Source: Empedobacter tilapiae (GTDB lineage Bacteria; Bacteroidota; Bacteroidia; Flavobacteriales; Weeksellaceae). From it: 64,000 nt of DNA. Under the pieces are notes generated by a model. The model was not told the origin of the DNA. It did not search any database and worked only from the letters and a program-made list of their open reading frames with translations. Location: NCBI RefSeq assembly GCF_004785645.1, contig NZ_SRPE01000008.1, positions 1 to 64,000 of the forward strand, in the 5' to 3' direction. Every line of letters begins with the position of its first letter. Position 1 is the first letter of the stretch. Of the stretch, positions 27,228-37,424 are shown one piece after another. The translations under genes were made by a program, and so were the position numbers.

Positions 27228-29462
27228 CTAATTAATCCTAAACCTCACTCGTCTATTCTCAAAATTTTTCCAATCAATACAATTTGTGGCAGGATCACAT
27301 TCTTTGTGTTTCAAATCCGAAAAGCCTTTGGCAGAAATTGAAAATCGATTTTTATTCAGACCTTTTTCTGCCAAATAATTCAAAACCGCATTTGCTCTTC
27401 GTTGTGATAAATCGAAATTGTAAGATTCTGTTCCAACTGCATCTGTATGACCTTCGATGATAAAATGATGTGATGGATTTCGTTTCATAATTGCAACAAC
27501 TTCATTCAATTTTGGATAATCAATAGCTCTGATTACTGCTTTATCAAAATCGAATTCGACTGTTTCCATCAAATAATTGGAATAATCTTGAACATAATTT
27601 CCGATCTTTTTATCATTTAAATTGCTTTCTGGACAACCATTTCCAAAACGATCTCCTTTTGTATAAGGACACTCATCTTCAACATCCATTACTCCATCGT
27701 TATCTGTATCATAATCATTGTTGAAGTTTTCTAAATTTCCTTTCTGGATCAATAAATTATAAGGTGTTGAAATGTTAAATTCAGTTCCAATTTTTTCAAT
27801 TTCTTTTCGATATCGTCCATCTTTTTTGCACATTTCACCGCAACGTTCTTCATCTTTTAAGAGATAATCGATCTTTTGTTTTGCCCAATAAAACTTAATA
27901 GCTTCTGTAAATTCACTCTGATTTGGTTGTTTAATCTCAAAATTTTGAGTGAAATTTTGGTTCGATTGATTGCCAATAATTTCAATCTTTTTTGGATAAC
28001 GACGATTACAATCACGCGAAACAAAATTGACTGAATTTTGAGCTAAATACGTATTAAAATTCTTCGGAAATGTTTCGTTAAGGTTGATTTGTGACGATTG
28101 AACTTTGAGATGATAAATAGAAGAATTCAAAACAGCTTGCTGAAATAGAAGAATTTTTTGATGCAATTCTTTTAATTCATTTATTGTAATAGGAAGCGTT
28201 CCTGTTGCCAAACTAATAAAATTCATCGCTTGATAATCCAATTCTTTTCCAATTCCTAAAGTTATAAATTGTGTATCTTTTGCATAATTTCGAAGAGAAT
28301 TATAAACATTTTCATTCAAATTCATTGCTCCATCAGAAATAATTGCAATTACTCGTTTATAATTTTTATCAAAAGGATTTTTCTGAATTTGTTCTATTGC
28401 TTCATCTAATAATTTCTCTCCATTTCCTTTCAAAGAGTTAATCTTTTCTAAAGCTAAATTGATGTTTTCTTTGGTTGGAAATTGAGAAGAATTAAAAAAT
28501 AATTCATTTTTCGTCGAATAAACCAACACATTAAATTTATCTGTTCCGTTTAGATTTGGAAGAAGTTGATGCATCAATTTTTTGGTGGTTTCAATTGGTT
28601 GATTCATCATCGAACCAGAAGCATCCAAAACGAACAAAAATTCTCGTGGAGCATTGTATTTAGAAGAATTATTTGCAGGTTCAATTGTTCCTAATATATA
28701 ATCACAACCATTTTCGGTAAATGTTTCAATTCCTGTTTGTAGCTCATTTTTTGTATAAGAATATTGAATAGTAGGAATCTTTTTATATGAAGTTTCTGAA
28801 ACATAATTTTTATCGTTTTCCTTTGAAAACTTTAAATCAGAAACAATTTTATCAATTGGGAAATTTCCAGAAAGATGAATGGTTGAATTTATATTTTTTG
28901 GAAAACCATTCAATTGATTGTTCCAACGATGAATTTGCGTAAAAGATTCTGTTCGTTTCACGATAAGTTCTGGAAATGAAACTTGGTAATTCAAACTATT
29001 TTCTTCAACAATTTTCGAAATTTTTAGTTGAATTTTAATTATTGCATTCGCAGGAATTCCTCCTAAATCTAATTGTAAAACTTGATTGTTTTGTTGATTT
29101 TTAAAAATTGTTGAAGCATCAATGTTTTTTAACTCTTTTCGAATATCTACGATCGATTTGGATTGAATTTCGAAAACTTTATCATTAACAAAAGCTTTTA
29201 ATTCGTACACATTTTGCGAAGGTTGATAAGGATAAATAAATTTAGCTGAAATTTCTTCAGAAGAATTGTTTTGAAAAGTAAAATTATGACCCAAATTTCC
29301 CAATAAATGATGAAAATTATAATTGTTTTCGAGAGTAATAGCCTCAATTTTTTCAAAATCTTCCTCGTTTTTAAGTTCCAAATACGGAAAAGTTTGTTGT
29401 GCTGAACAAAACGTATTCAGAATGAAAAGTAAAATTAAAAAATATAGATTTTTCGTAATCAA
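27228..29462 (-). CDS. VIT, vWA and OmpA domain outer-membrane protein
   Basis: 744 residues with a Sec signal peptide (LNTFCSAQ). In order: a VIT-like domain (about 30-230), a von Willebrand A domain with the MIDAS motif DASGSM (FLFVLDASGSMMNQPIE), a thrombospondin type-3 calcium loop (DTDNDGVMDVEDECPYTKGD), and a C-terminal OmpA peptidoglycan-binding domain (HHFIIEGHTDAVGTESYNFDLSQRRANAVLNYL). This points to a peptidoglycan-linked surface protein that displays an adhesion module. It is monocistronic. Confidence 0.9.
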   Translation of the reverse strand: MITKNLYFLILLFILNTFCSAQQTFPYLELKNEEDFEKIEAITLENNYNFHHLLGNLGHNFTFQNNSSEEISAKFIYPYQPSQNVYELKAFVNDKVFEIQSKSIVDIRKELKNIDASTIFKNQQNNQVLQLDLGGIPANAIIKIQLKISKIVEENSLNYQVSFPELIVKRTESFTQIHRWNNQLNGFPKNINSTIHLSGNFPIDKIVSDLKFSKENDKNYVSETSYKKIPTIQYSYTKNELQTGIETFTENGCDYILGTIEPANNSSKYNAPREFLFVLDASGSMMNQPIETTKKLMHQLLPNLNGTDKFNVLVYSTKNELFFNSSQFPTKENINLALEKINSLKGNGEKLLDEAIEQIQKNPFDKNYKRVIAIISDGAMNLNENVYNSLRNYAKDTQFITLGIGKELDYQAMNFISLATGTLPITINELKELHQKILLFQQAVLNSSIYHLKVQSSQINLNETFPKNFNTYLAQNSVNFVSRDCNRRYPKKIEIIGNQSNQNFTQNFEIKQPNQSEFTEAIKFYWAKQKIDYLLKDEERCGEMCKKDGRYRKEIEKIGTEFNISTPYNLLIQKGNLENFNNDYDTDNDGVMDVEDECPYTKGDRFGNGCPESNLNDKKIGNYVQDYSNYLMETVEFDFDKAVIRAIDYPKLNEVVAIMKRNPSHHFIIEGHTDAVGTESYNFDLSQRRANAVLNYLAEKGLNKNRFSISAKGFSDLKHKECDPATNCIDWKNFENRRVRFRIN

Positions 29463-29672
29463 TTTATTGGTTTATAGATTTACAATGTAAAGATAATGAA
29501 AGAATTGATGTGTTTTCTATCATTAGTTATTGTAAAGTTTAATGTATATTTAATAAATTATCAAATCAAAAATTAATTATTGAATCATATCTAAGAAAGA
29601 TTGGTTTAATAATTGCATAATTCAGATTTAACAAAAAAGTTAAGTAAATTTGCACTTTATTTTACATAAAAG

Positions 29673-30539
29673 ATGAATTTTAATTTCACAGAAGTTGAAA
29701 GAGTAGAAAGTATTTCTGCAAAAGATTTTCAGAAATATTACGTTAAACCTCAAAAACCAGTTGTAGTAGAGCGAATTACAGAGGATTGGCCTGCGTATGA
29801 AAAGTGGAATTTTGAGTATATAAAACAAGTTGCAGGAGACAAAATTGTCCCTTTATATAATAATGATCCGGTTGATTATACAAAGAAAGTAAATGAACCA
29901 ATTGCAAAGATGAAAATGACTGAATATGTAGATTTACTTCAAAATAAACCTACAGATTTACGAATTTTTCTATATAATTTAATGAGTCAAGTTCCTCAGT
30001 TGCAAAAGGATTATAAGATGCCTGATTTAGGATTAAATCTTTTTAAATCGATGCCAATGTTATTTTTTGGAGGAGAAGGATCTAATGTTTTTATGCATTA
30101 TGATATTGATTTAGCTAACATTTTACATTTTCATTTCGCAGGAGAAAAACGATGTATTATTGTTCCTCCAGAGGATACAAAATATATGTACAAAATTCCT
30201 CATTCAGTAATTTGTCGAGAAGATATTGATTTTGATAATCCTGATTTTGAAAAATGGCCAGCTTTGAAAAATATTAATCCCATGGTTGCTGATTTGAAAC
30301 ATGGAGAAATGCTTTACATGCCAGAAGGTTGGTGGCATTATATGAAATACCTGACTCCAGGATTTTCCATGAGTTTACGATCATTAGCACATAAACCAAA
30401 AAATTTATCAGAAGCGATTTATAACATTTTTTTGATGCGTACTTATGATAATATTATGCGTAAAATAAAAGGACAAGCGTGGATTGTAGAAAAAAATGAA
30501 CGAGCTATTACAAAAACAAATAAATTAATTACACGTTAA
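29673..30539 (+). CDS. Cupin-like (JmjC-type) 2-oxoglutarate oxygenase
   Basis: 288 residues of the cupin_8/JmjC group. Iron ligands are visible as HYDID (HxD, about residue 142) and the later histidine in PEGWWHYMKY; the motif KRCIIVPPEDTKYMY lies between. Such enzymes hydroxylate proteins or small molecules using 2-oxoglutarate. The N-terminal KPQKPVVVERITEDWPAYEKW is typical of the family. A TAAATTTG box at 29645-29652 fits a promoter. Substrate unknown. Confidence 0.88.
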   Translation: MNFNFTEVERVESISAKDFQKYYVKPQKPVVVERITEDWPAYEKWNFEYIKQVAGDKIVPLYNNDPVDYTKKVNEPIAKMKMTEYVDLLQNKPTDLRIFLYNLMSQVPQLQKDYKMPDLGLNLFKSMPMLFFGGEGSNVFMHYDIDLANILHFHFAGEKRCIIVPPEDTKYMYKIPHSVICREDIDFDNPDFEKWPALKNINPMVADLKHGEMLYMPEGWWHYMKYLTPGFSMSLRSLAHKPKNLSEAIYNIFLMRTYDNIMRKIKGQAWIVEKNERAITKTNKLITR

Positions 30540-30571
30540 AAATATTATTTATAGAAAAAAAATCTAAATTA

Positions 30572-30604
30572 AGGAATGTCTTATGAAAGATATTCCTTTT
30601 TTAT
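30572..30604 (+). terminator. Probable terminator after the cupin gene
   Basis: Stem aaggaat-gtc / gat-attcctt with a 7-8 base loop followed by Ts, 32 bases past the stop. Confidence 0.7.
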
Positions 30605-30703
30605 TATACTGTTCTAAAAACTTATAAATCAATAAATATTAAATTTTCATCTTATGAAATTTCGAAAGATATTTGCAGGATATTTTTCTGAATTTTAAGT
30701 AAA

Positions 30704-32020
30704 ATGATTATAAAAAAAGGAAATTTTTGGGCATTATTACCCTTGATTATTTTTATACTTGTCTATTTCTCGGCATCTATTTATTTAAATGACTTTTACT
30801 CAGTTCCAGCATTGGTTGTATTCATGTTGGCGTTGGTAATAGCATTTGTTCAGTTTCCGAAAGTATCTTTTCATACAAAAGCAGAAGCTTTTTGTAAGAA
30901 TGCAGGTGAAGAAACAATTATGTTGATGATTTTAATTTTTCTTCTAGCTGGCGCTTTCGGAAGCTTAGGTTCTACAATTGGAGCAGTAGAATCAACAGTT
31001 AATTTATTTTTGAATTATCTTCCAGCATCTTTTATTGTTGCAGGATTCTTTTTGTTATCATGTTTTATTTCAACAGCCTTAGGAACTTCAGTTGGTACAA
31101 TTGTAACAGTAGCACCAATTGCGGTGCAAATGGATAAAATGATTCCAGGTTCTATGCCTATTTTATTAGGAGCAGTAGTTGGTGGAGCCATGTTTGGGGA
31201 CAATTTATCGTTTATTTCTGACACAACAATTGCTGCAACTCGTACGCAAGAAGTAAGCATGAAATCTAAATTTCAAACTAATTTTAGAATAGTAGTTCCA
31301 GCAGCTATTGTTTCGACAATTATATATTTTTCGCTTTCTCAACATTTTGACACAAGCAATTTCCAAGGAAAACAGTTAGATTTTGATTTGATTTTAATCT
31401 TACCTTATTTATTAGTTTTTGGACTTGCAATGTCAGGAATTAATGTGATTTGGGCTTTGATTGTAGGAATTCTATCATTTTTTGGAATTGGCTTGTTTTA
31501 TTCTGGCATTCCATTATTAGATTTAGTTTCTTCAATTAATGAAGGTTTCAAAGGTATGTTTGAGTTGAGTATTATTTGTTTAATAATTGGAGGAATCGTT
31601 GGAATTATTCGCTTAAATGGTGGTTTAGATTTTATTATTTATCATTTAACTAAAAATATCAAAACAAAACGTCAAGCTGAGATGAGTATTGCATCACTTA
31701 CAGCTTTGGCGAATGCTTGTTTGGCAAATAACACGATTACAATTTTGATTTGTGGTAAAATTGCAAAAGATATTTCTGATCATCACGATTTAGAAGGCAG
31801 ACGTGTGGCGAGTATTTTGGATACAGTTTCGTGTTTTGTACAAGGAATCTTACCTTATGGAGCACAAGTTTTGGCTGCTGTTGCTGCTGCAAATACAATT
31901 TCAAGTGCAACAAGGGTTTCTTCGGTTGATGTGTTATCTAACTTATACTATCCATTTTTAACTGGAATTTGTACGCTTATTTTTATCTTATTTTTTCAAC
32001 CAAAATCATTCAAAAAATAG
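30704..32020 (+). CDS. NhaC-type Na+/H+ antiporter family protein
   Basis: 438 residues with about eleven to twelve transmembrane segments. The signature STALGTSVGTIVTVAPIAVQMDK and GAVVGGAMFGDNLSFISDTTIAATRTQ match the NhaC/YuiF antiporters, where the GDNLSFISDTT region holds conserved ion-binding Asp residues. It probably exchanges cytoplasmic Na+ for H+. Relatives can also carry organic acids or amino acids, so the substrate is not fixed. It is not obviously in an operon. Confidence 0.9.
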   Translation: MIIKKGNFWALLPLIIFILVYFSASIYLNDFYSVPALVVFMLALVIAFVQFPKVSFHTKAEAFCKNAGEETIMLMILIFLLAGAFGSLGSTIGAVESTVNLFLNYLPASFIVAGFFLLSCFISTALGTSVGTIVTVAPIAVQMDKMIPGSMPILLGAVVGGAMFGDNLSFISDTTIAATRTQEVSMKSKFQTNFRIVVPAAIVSTIIYFSLSQHFDTSNFQGKQLDFDLILILPYLLVFGLAMSGINVIWALIVGILSFFGIGLFYSGIPLLDLVSSINEGFKGMFELSIICLIIGGIVGIIRLNGGLDFIIYHLTKNIKTKRQAEMSIASLTALANACLANNTITILICGKIAKDISDHHDLEGRRVASILDTVSCFVQGILPYGAQVLAAVAAANTISSATRVSSVDVLSNLYYPFLTGICTLIFILFFQPKSFKK

Positions 32021-32084
32021 ATTGATGTAGGATAATCATTCGTCGGATATTATTTTATAACTTTGTAGACTGAAATTTTTTAAG

Positions 32085-33278
32085 ATGAAAAGAGTTGTCG
32101 TAGGACTTTCTGGAGGAGTAGATTCAAGTGTTACAGCCTATTTGCTAAAAGAGCAAGGTTATGATGTGATCGGATTATTTATGCGTAATTGGAACGATGC
32201 ATCGGTAACGTTGGAAGATGAATGCCCATGGATAGAAGATAGTGCAGACGCTTTGTTGGTAGCTAAAAAATTAGATATTCCTTTTCAGGTAATTGATATG
32301 TCTGATTCGTACAAAGAACGTATTGTAGATTATATGTTCAATGAATACGAGCAAGGAAGAACACCAAATCCTGATGTGTTGTGTAACCGAGAAATCAAGT
32401 TCGATTTGTTTTTGAAAACAGCTTTAGAGCTTGGTGCAGATTACGTAGCAACAGGACATTATGCACGAAAAACTTCTACAATTGATGAAAATGGAAAAGA
32501 GATTTTTCAATTGTTAAAAGGTAATGATAACAATAAAGATCAATCTTATTTCTTGTGTCAATTGTCGCAAGATCAATTAAGCAAAGCATTATTCCCAATT
32601 GGAGATATAGAAAAACCAGAAGTAAGAAGAATTGCGCAAGAGCAAGGCTTAGTTACAGCGAATAAGAAAGATTCGCAAGGTTTATGTTTTATTGGTAAAG
32701 TTAGTTTACCCGAATTTTTGCAGCAACAATTAAAACCAAAAGAAGGTGTAATTGTCGAAATAACCAAAGATTGGAAAGGGTATAAAAGAGAAATTCCAAC
32801 TTTTGCAAATAAATACGAAGCATTAGATTTCGAAGCAAAAGGTTTCTCATACAAACAAGAAGACGGAGAAATTGTAGGTAACCATCAAGGTGCACATTAT
32901 TTCACTCGTGGTCAACGTAAAGGATTAGGAGTTGGAGGAAAAGTAGAACCTTTGTTTATTATTGATACAGATGTAGAAACAAATGTTATTTACACAGGTC
33001 AAGGTGCTGATCACCCAGGTTTATTGAAGAAAGCCTTATTTATAAAAGAAGAGGAAGTACATTGGGTTCGCGAAGATTTAACTTTAAAAGCGGGCGAAAC
33101 AATGGAAGTGACGGCACGTATTCGTTACCGTCAACCTTTGCAAAAAGCAATTTTACACAAAGCCGAAAACGGAATGTATGTAGAATTTGAGAATCCTCAA
33201 TCTGCGATTACAGAAGGTCAATTCTGTGCTTGGTATGTTGATGACGAACTTTTAGGTTCTGGTGTTATTAATAATTAG
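32085..33278 (+). CDS. mnmA: tRNA-specific 2-thiouridylase MnmA
   Basis: 397 residues. The N-terminal PP-loop is [17 protein letters not shown]; the two catalytic cysteines are in [11 protein letters not shown] and [10 protein letters not shown]. It thiolates U34 in the tRNAs for Glu, Gln and Lys. The C terminus has the usual beta barrel ([35 protein letters not shown]). A TAACTTTG box at 32058-32065 may be the -7 element. A terminator follows. Confidence 0.98.
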   Translation: MKRVVVGLSGGVDSSVTAYLLKEQGYDVIGLFMRNWNDASVTLEDECPWIEDSADALLVAKKLDIPFQVIDMSDSYKERIVDYMFNEYEQGRTPNPDVLCNREIKFDLFLKTALELGADYVATGHYARKTSTIDENGKEIFQLLKGNDNNKDQSYFLCQLSQDQLSKALFPIGDIEKPEVRRIAQEQGLVTANKKDSQGLCFIGKVSLPEFLQQQLKPKEGVIVEITKDWKGYKREIPTFANKYEALDFEAKGFSYKQEDGEIVGNHQGAHYFTRGQRKGLGVGGKVEPLFIIDTDVETNVIYTGQGADHPGLLKKALFIKEEEVHWVREDLTLKAGETMEVTARIRYRQPLQKAILHKAENGMYVEFENPQSAITEGQFCAWYVDDELLGSGVINN

Positions 33279-33302
33279 AATTATAAATTTGATTATATTC
33301 TT

Positions 33303-33332
33303 AAACGCTCAAGATTTTCTTGAGCGTTTTTT
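33303..33332 (+). terminator. Terminator after mnmA
   Basis: Stem aaacgctcaaga / tcttgagcgttt with a short loop plus Ts. Confidence 0.9.
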
Positions 33333-33359
33333 GTACATTTATTTAAGAAATAAATAATT

Positions 33360-33842
33360 ATGGGTGAGATTCGACTAAAGCATACAGAACTGAAGCATTA
33401 TGAAGGTTTATTAAATTATACTTTATCAGACGAACAGAAAACTTTTACAGCATTGCCTGTCGAAACTTTCGAGCGGCTGAAAGAAAGAACAGATAATTAT
33501 GCAAAACCAATTACAATTTTATTAAATGATAAACCAATAGGCTTTTTTGTGTTAGATTATGGAGATGATAAATTAGAATTGACAAAGAATGAAAATTCGT
33601 TATTAGTTCGTTCATTGTCAGTTAATCCAATTTATCAAGGAAAAGGTTATGGAAAAATAGCAATGAAATTGGTTGATAACTTTGTAAGAGATAATTTCCC
33701 TACGATTGATGAATTGGTTTTAGCTGTTAATTTCAAAAATAAATCTGCTTACGATTTATATTTAAAAGTTGGTTATATTGATGATGGATCTCAACGCGAA
33801 TGGTATAATGGATCTCAACATCTGTTAAAGAAAAAACTTTAA
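33360..33842 (+). CDS. GNAT family N-acetyltransferase
   Basis: 160 residues. The acetyl-CoA-binding motif A is VRSLSVNPIYQGKGYGKIAMKLVDNF (Q/RxxGxG/A), followed by the typical NFKNKSAYDLYLKVGY at the C terminus. It transfers an acetyl group to an amine; the acceptor cannot be predicted. It converges with the DUF2071 gene, leaving 4 bases between the stops. Confidence 0.88.
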   Translation: MGEIRLKHTELKHYEGLLNYTLSDEQKTFTALPVETFERLKERTDNYAKPITILLNDKPIGFFVLDYGDDKLELTKNENSLLVRSLSVNPIYQGKGYGKIAMKLVDNFVRDNFPTIDELVLAVNFKNKSAYDLYLKVGYIDDGSQREWYNGSQHLLKKKL

Positions 33843-33846
33843 ATTG

Positions 33847-34569
33847 TTACAGTTTTTCTTTTCCCCAAGCTAAAACCTGAACACCTTCTGAATAATGAAT
33901 TAAATTTGGATTAGATTTAAGTTTTAAGTTATTTATTTGATAATCAATATTCAAAAAATCTAATTCAACTTGATTAATTTTCCAAGGTAAATGCTGAATT
34001 TCATAACGAAATAAGAAGTTATTTTCATTTAAATAAAGACAATAACGTTCTGTTAAAAATAAATCTAAATCAGTTTTATGCTTCATTTTCATTCCAACAT
34101 GAAAATCTGCTAAAAAAGAGAAATTTCGTTGTGGATGATTAGCTTGATAAGAATTTTCGGTTCTACTAATAATCGATTTTTCGTAAGGTAAACCTGATAA
34201 TGATTTTGCGATAATTGCAGATAATAATTTTCCTGCTTCAATTGATAAAAAATAAACACCTGGTTTTCCATCTTTTGTTACATAAGTTCTCAAATTAATT
34301 TCATCGAAGTCGGAAATAGGAGATAAAGGAGGTAAGAAACGAGGTCGAATTTTTTCCATTGTAAAAGCAACAAGTGAAATCCAAGCAGAACCATTTATTT
34401 CATCTATTTCTAAATTTTTTGGAACTAATTCTCTTAGAATACTAACATCAATTTTGTAATGAAAGAATAATGCTTTATTCCATTCTTGGTAATACTTCCA
34501 TCGTTTTGTTGGATAATTCCAACTACGATGTTTTGTTTCTTCTAAAATTTGTTTGATAGTATATTTCAC
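33847..34569 (-). CDS. DUF2071 (YqjF-like) protein
   Basis: 240 residues. The start SWNYPTKRWKYYQEWNKALFFHYKIDVSILRELVPKNLEIDEINGSAWISLVAFTMEKIRPRFLPP is characteristic of DUF2071/YqjF, which adopts an acetoacetate-decarboxylase-like fold. RTYVTKDGKPGVYFLSIEA is a further conserved stretch. The enzymatic role is unknown. It stands alone on the minus strand. Confidence 0.85.
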   Translation of the reverse strand: MKYTIKQILEETKHRSWNYPTKRWKYYQEWNKALFFHYKIDVSILRELVPKNLEIDEINGSAWISLVAFTMEKIRPRFLPPLSPISDFDEINLRTYVTKDGKPGVYFLSIEAGKLLSAIIAKSLSGLPYEKSIISRTENSYQANHPQRNFSFLADFHVGMKMKHKTDLDLFLTERYCLYLNENNFLFRYEIQHLPWKINQVELDFLNIDYQINNLKLKSNPNLIHYSEGVQVLAWGKEKL

Positions 34570-34659
34570 TTAAAACCTTGTTAAACTTCTGGTTGAAGAT
34601 ACTAAATCTATTGTGAAATAACGAAAAATGTAGTTACTTCGCATACCAATTTTTATCAT

Positions 34660-35694
34660 ATGAAAAACTTGTTTTATATCGTGATGATTAGTTTATTAAC
34701 ATCATGTGCTGCAATTCATAATGTTCCTACTTCGCAAAATCCTAATAATTTTATTCAACCAAATACAACAAGTTCATTTGTTGATCAAAATGGAAATTTT
34801 TATCCAGATAATTGGTTAAAGTCTTATGGGAAGCCACCTAAAAATGCAAGTAGAAGAGATTATTCGTTAATGAAAATTGCAACAGAAAATAATTTTCAAG
34901 ATCAATTGATTAATTATGAAGATTTGCGTTTGAAAAATATTGAAAAAAGAGTTAAAAATAAAAAACGTATAATCATTTTTGTACATGGGATTGATAATGA
35001 TTATTTATTTAGTTTAAAAAATTATAATAAGGCCAAAACTTATATGAATATTAACTCATCAAAAGATGAAGTGATTAACTTTTATTGGGATGGATTAGTG
35101 AACGAAAGTCTTTTTGGAGCTGCAAAAGTTTGGGTAAGTGCAACGACAAATAGTCAGATGGCAGGAGTTTTTGGACTTCGTAGAATATTAAATGTAATCC
35201 ATAATAAAGAAGTATATTTGATTTCGCATAGTCGTGGAGCTTCGGTAGTTCTAAGCTCATTAGTTAATCCATCGTTGAGAGGAAGTGAAATAAAACGAGC
35301 TGAAAATGCACATCATGTCGATTTTACGAATGCAAAAGTTTTGCTAGAAAATAACAACAAAATTTATAGTATAATGTTGGCACCTGCAATAGGAAAGATA
35401 GACTTTACAACAGATGCTAATCAATTGAAAGTTTTTTCACCACAGTTAAAACGAATGCATATTACAATCAATAATACAGATTATGTTCTAGGTAAAGGGA
35501 AGATTGGTTTTTTATCTGAAAATTTGATTGCAACAGATTTTGGTTACAAAAAAGATTTATTTAATGAGCTTTCTAAAAATTATACATTCTTAGAGGAAAC
35601 AGATTTTTCTGGACAAGATTCGCACGAGTTTAGAGAGTATATCATTAATCCGAAATTTATTTCTATCCTGAAAGAGTTTAAGTTAGCAAAGTAA
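34660..35694 (+). CDS. Alpha/beta hydrolase lipoprotein
   Basis: 344 residues. The lipobox is LLTSC (Cys16). The catalytic-domain features are IIIFVHGIDNDY (oxyanion strand) and the nucleophile elbow YLISHSRGASVVLS (S-x-S-x-G-type, SHSRG). It is likely an esterase or lipase of the DUF900/thioesterase-like group tethered to a membrane. Substrate unknown. The C terminus has a plausible acid and histidine (DSHEF) but I cannot place the triad with certainty. Confidence 0.75.
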   Translation: MKNLFYIVMISLLTSCAAIHNVPTSQNPNNFIQPNTTSSFVDQNGNFYPDNWLKSYGKPPKNASRRDYSLMKIATENNFQDQLINYEDLRLKNIEKRVKNKKRIIIFVHGIDNDYLFSLKNYNKAKTYMNINSSKDEVINFYWDGLVNESLFGAAKVWVSATTNSQMAGVFGLRRILNVIHNKEVYLISHSRGASVVLSSLVNPSLRGSEIKRAENAHHVDFTNAKVLLENNNKIYSIMLAPAIGKIDFTTDANQLKVFSPQLKRMHITINNTDYVLGKGKIGFLSENLIATDFGYKKDLFNELSKNYTFLEETDFSGQDSHEFREYIINPKFISILKEFKLAK

Positions 35695-35702
35695 AGTAAG
35701 TA

Positions 35703-36146
35703 TTATTTTTGTTTTAAATAATGTTTTCCGCCAAGAAATTCTAAGTGCATATAACTCATTGTCTCTTCGAAAGGTAAAAAGAATTTATCATCCAAATGAT
35801 TTCCAATAGAAGTTGTCATAACACGTACTTTTTTACCCATTAATTTTCGTCCAATAGTTTCTTGAGAACCAATTAAATCAGTTAGTCGATCAAAAAATAT
35901 TTTCATCAAACTGCTCATTGAATACCAATAAACTGGAGTTGCGAAAATTATTTCATCAAATTCTAAAATCTGGTTGATGATTTCTAAGAATTGATCTTTG
36001 TCAGAATAAGTTTCATCATAATTATAAATTTCAATAGTATAATCAATCAGTTTTAAAGTTGTTATTTCAGGATAAATTTCCTGAATTAATTTAGTTGTGT
36101 TTCCATTTTTATTATGAGAACCGTTTATAATGATTTGTTTGTTCAT
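35703..36146 (-). CDS. Flavodoxin-like NADPH-dependent FMN reductase
   Basis: 147 residues. The P-loop-like FMN site IIINGSHNKNGNTTKLI and the second loop IIFATPVYWYSMSSLMKIFFDRLTDL identify a flavodoxin-fold reductase of the NAD(P)H-dependent oxidoreductase family. Its start overlaps the stop of the metallophosphoesterase gene by 4 bases (ATGA-type), so both are translated from one transcript. Confidence 0.88.
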   Translation of the reverse strand: MNKQIIINGSHNKNGNTTKLIQEIYPEITTLKLIDYTIEIYNYDETYSDKDQFLEIINQILEFDEIIFATPVYWYSMSSLMKIFFDRLTDLIGSQETIGRKLMGKKVRVMTTSIGNHLDDKFFLPFEETMSYMHLEFLGGKHYLKQK

Positions 36147-36634
36147 TTCTTAAATTCAATTACTTCTAAGTTTTCAATTTTTCCTTCGTTTAATTCAAAA
36201 CGTAACATCGTACGAACCTTTTGAAATCCATGTTTACCAACTGCACCGGGGTTCATGTGAATTAAACCCAATTGTTTATCTGGCATTACTTTTAGAATGT
36301 GTGAATGTCCACAAATAAATAATTTCGGAGGATTTTCTGTGATTTCTTTTCGAATTGCAGGATTATATTTTCCTGGATAACCACCAATATGCGTAATCCA
36401 AACATTAACACCTTCTAACGTAAATCTATTGTTGAGCGGAAATTCTGCGCGAGCTTTATTATCATCAATATTTCCATAAACAGCACGCAATGGTTTTATT
36501 TCAGCCAATTTATCGGTCACAGAAATATCGCCAATATCTCCAGCGTGCCAAATCTCGTCTGCTTGTTGCGCATATTCCAAAATTCTATCGTCGATATAAG
36601 AATGCGTGTCCGAAAGTAAAAGAATTTTCTTCAA
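36143..36634 (-). CDS. YfcE-type metallophosphoesterase
   Basis: 163 residues from a TTG codon at 36634-36632, chosen because the family begins exactly MKKILLLSDTHS; in-frame codons further upstream read as unrelated sequence in the truA promoter. Metal motifs are SDTHSYID, WHAGDIGD, VYGNIDD and ICGHSHIL with MNPGAVG. Such enzymes hydrolyse phosphodiesters. A -7 box (TAAATTTG, minus strand 36662-36655) lies 20 bases upstream. Confidence 0.88.
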   Translation of the reverse strand: MKKILLLSDTHSYIDDRILEYAQQADEIWHAGDIGDISVTDKLAEIKPLRAVYGNIDDNKARAEFPLNNRFTLEGVNVWITHIGGYPGKYNPAIRKEITENPPKLFICGHSHILKVMPDKQLGLIHMNPGAVGKHGFQKVRTMLRFELNEGKIENLEVIEFKK

Positions 36635-36641
36635 AAGGTTG

Positions 36642-36662
36642 TATTTTTGTTGCTCAAATTTA
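36642..36662. promoter_or_regulatory. Interlocked divergent -7 boxes
   Basis: TATTTTTG (plus strand, 36642-36649) faces truA and TAAATTTG (minus strand, 36662-36655) faces the phosphoesterase. Each predicted start site falls on or next to the other box, and the two TTG start codons (36634 and 36669) are only 34 bases apart. No clear -33 element was found for either. Confidence 0.5.
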
Positions 36663-36668
36663 CAACAA

Positions 36669-37424
36669 TTGCGATATTTTTTAGAATTAGCATACAACGG
36701 AAAAAATTATTTTGGTTATCAAATTCAACCCAATCAAATTTCAGTTCAAGAAGTTATTGAAGATAGATTGTCTAAAATATTAAGAAAAGAAATTTCGATT
36801 GTCGGTGCAGGGCGTACAGATTCTGGTGTTCATGCAAAAAAGATGTTTATTCATTTTGATTATGATGATGAATTGTCGGTTGATTTAATCAAAAAATTAA
36901 ATTCTTTTTTACCAAAAGATATAGCCACTTATCGTTTATTTTTGATGGATGATGAAGCACATGCTCGTTTTGATGCAACTTCTCGTTCGTATAATTATTT
37001 TATTTCACCTTTCAAAGATCCTTTTGCTTTTGATAGCGCTTGGATATTTAATAGAGAGTTGGATGTGGAAAAAATGAATGAAGCAGCAAAATTGTTAATT
37101 AAGCAAGGAGATTTCGGAAGTTTTGCTAAATTACATACCGATGTGAAAACAAATATTTGCGATGTGAGAGAGGCTTTTTGGCGAAAAAATGAATACGGGC
37201 AATTGGTTTTTCAAATAACAGCTGATCGCTTTTTACGAAATATGGTGCGTGCAATTGTTGGAACATTAGTAGAAGTTGGATTAGAAAGAATTTCTATCCA
37301 CGATTTTGAAGAAATTATTGAACAAAAACAACGTTCTTCGGCTGGGGCTTCTGCGCCAGCGCAAGGATTGTATTTAGTAGATGTTCAGTATCCAAAAGAA
37401 TTATTTAAAAATGAGTTCAAATAA
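36669..37424 (+). CDS. truA: tRNA pseudouridine synthase A
   Basis: 252 residues from TTG 36669, which gives the canonical TruA N terminus (M)RYFLELAYNGKNYFGYQIQPN. An in-frame ATG at 36606 would put the start inside the opposite-strand gene and adds 21 unrelated residues. The catalytic aspartate is in GAGRTDSGVHAKKM, and DRFLRNMVRAIVGTLVEVG is conserved. It makes pseudouridine 38-40 in tRNA. The next gene starts inside its 3' end. Confidence 0.94.
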   Translation: MRYFLELAYNGKNYFGYQIQPNQISVQEVIEDRLSKILRKEISIVGAGRTDSGVHAKKMFIHFDYDDELSVDLIKKLNSFLPKDIATYRLFLMDDEAHARFDATSRSYNYFISPFKDPFAFDSAWIFNRELDVEKMNEAAKLLIKQGDFGSFAKLHTDVKTNICDVREAFWRKNEYGQLVFQITADRFLRNMVRAIVGTLVEVGLERISIHDFEEIIEQKQRSSAGASAPAQGLYLVDVQYPKELFKNEFK

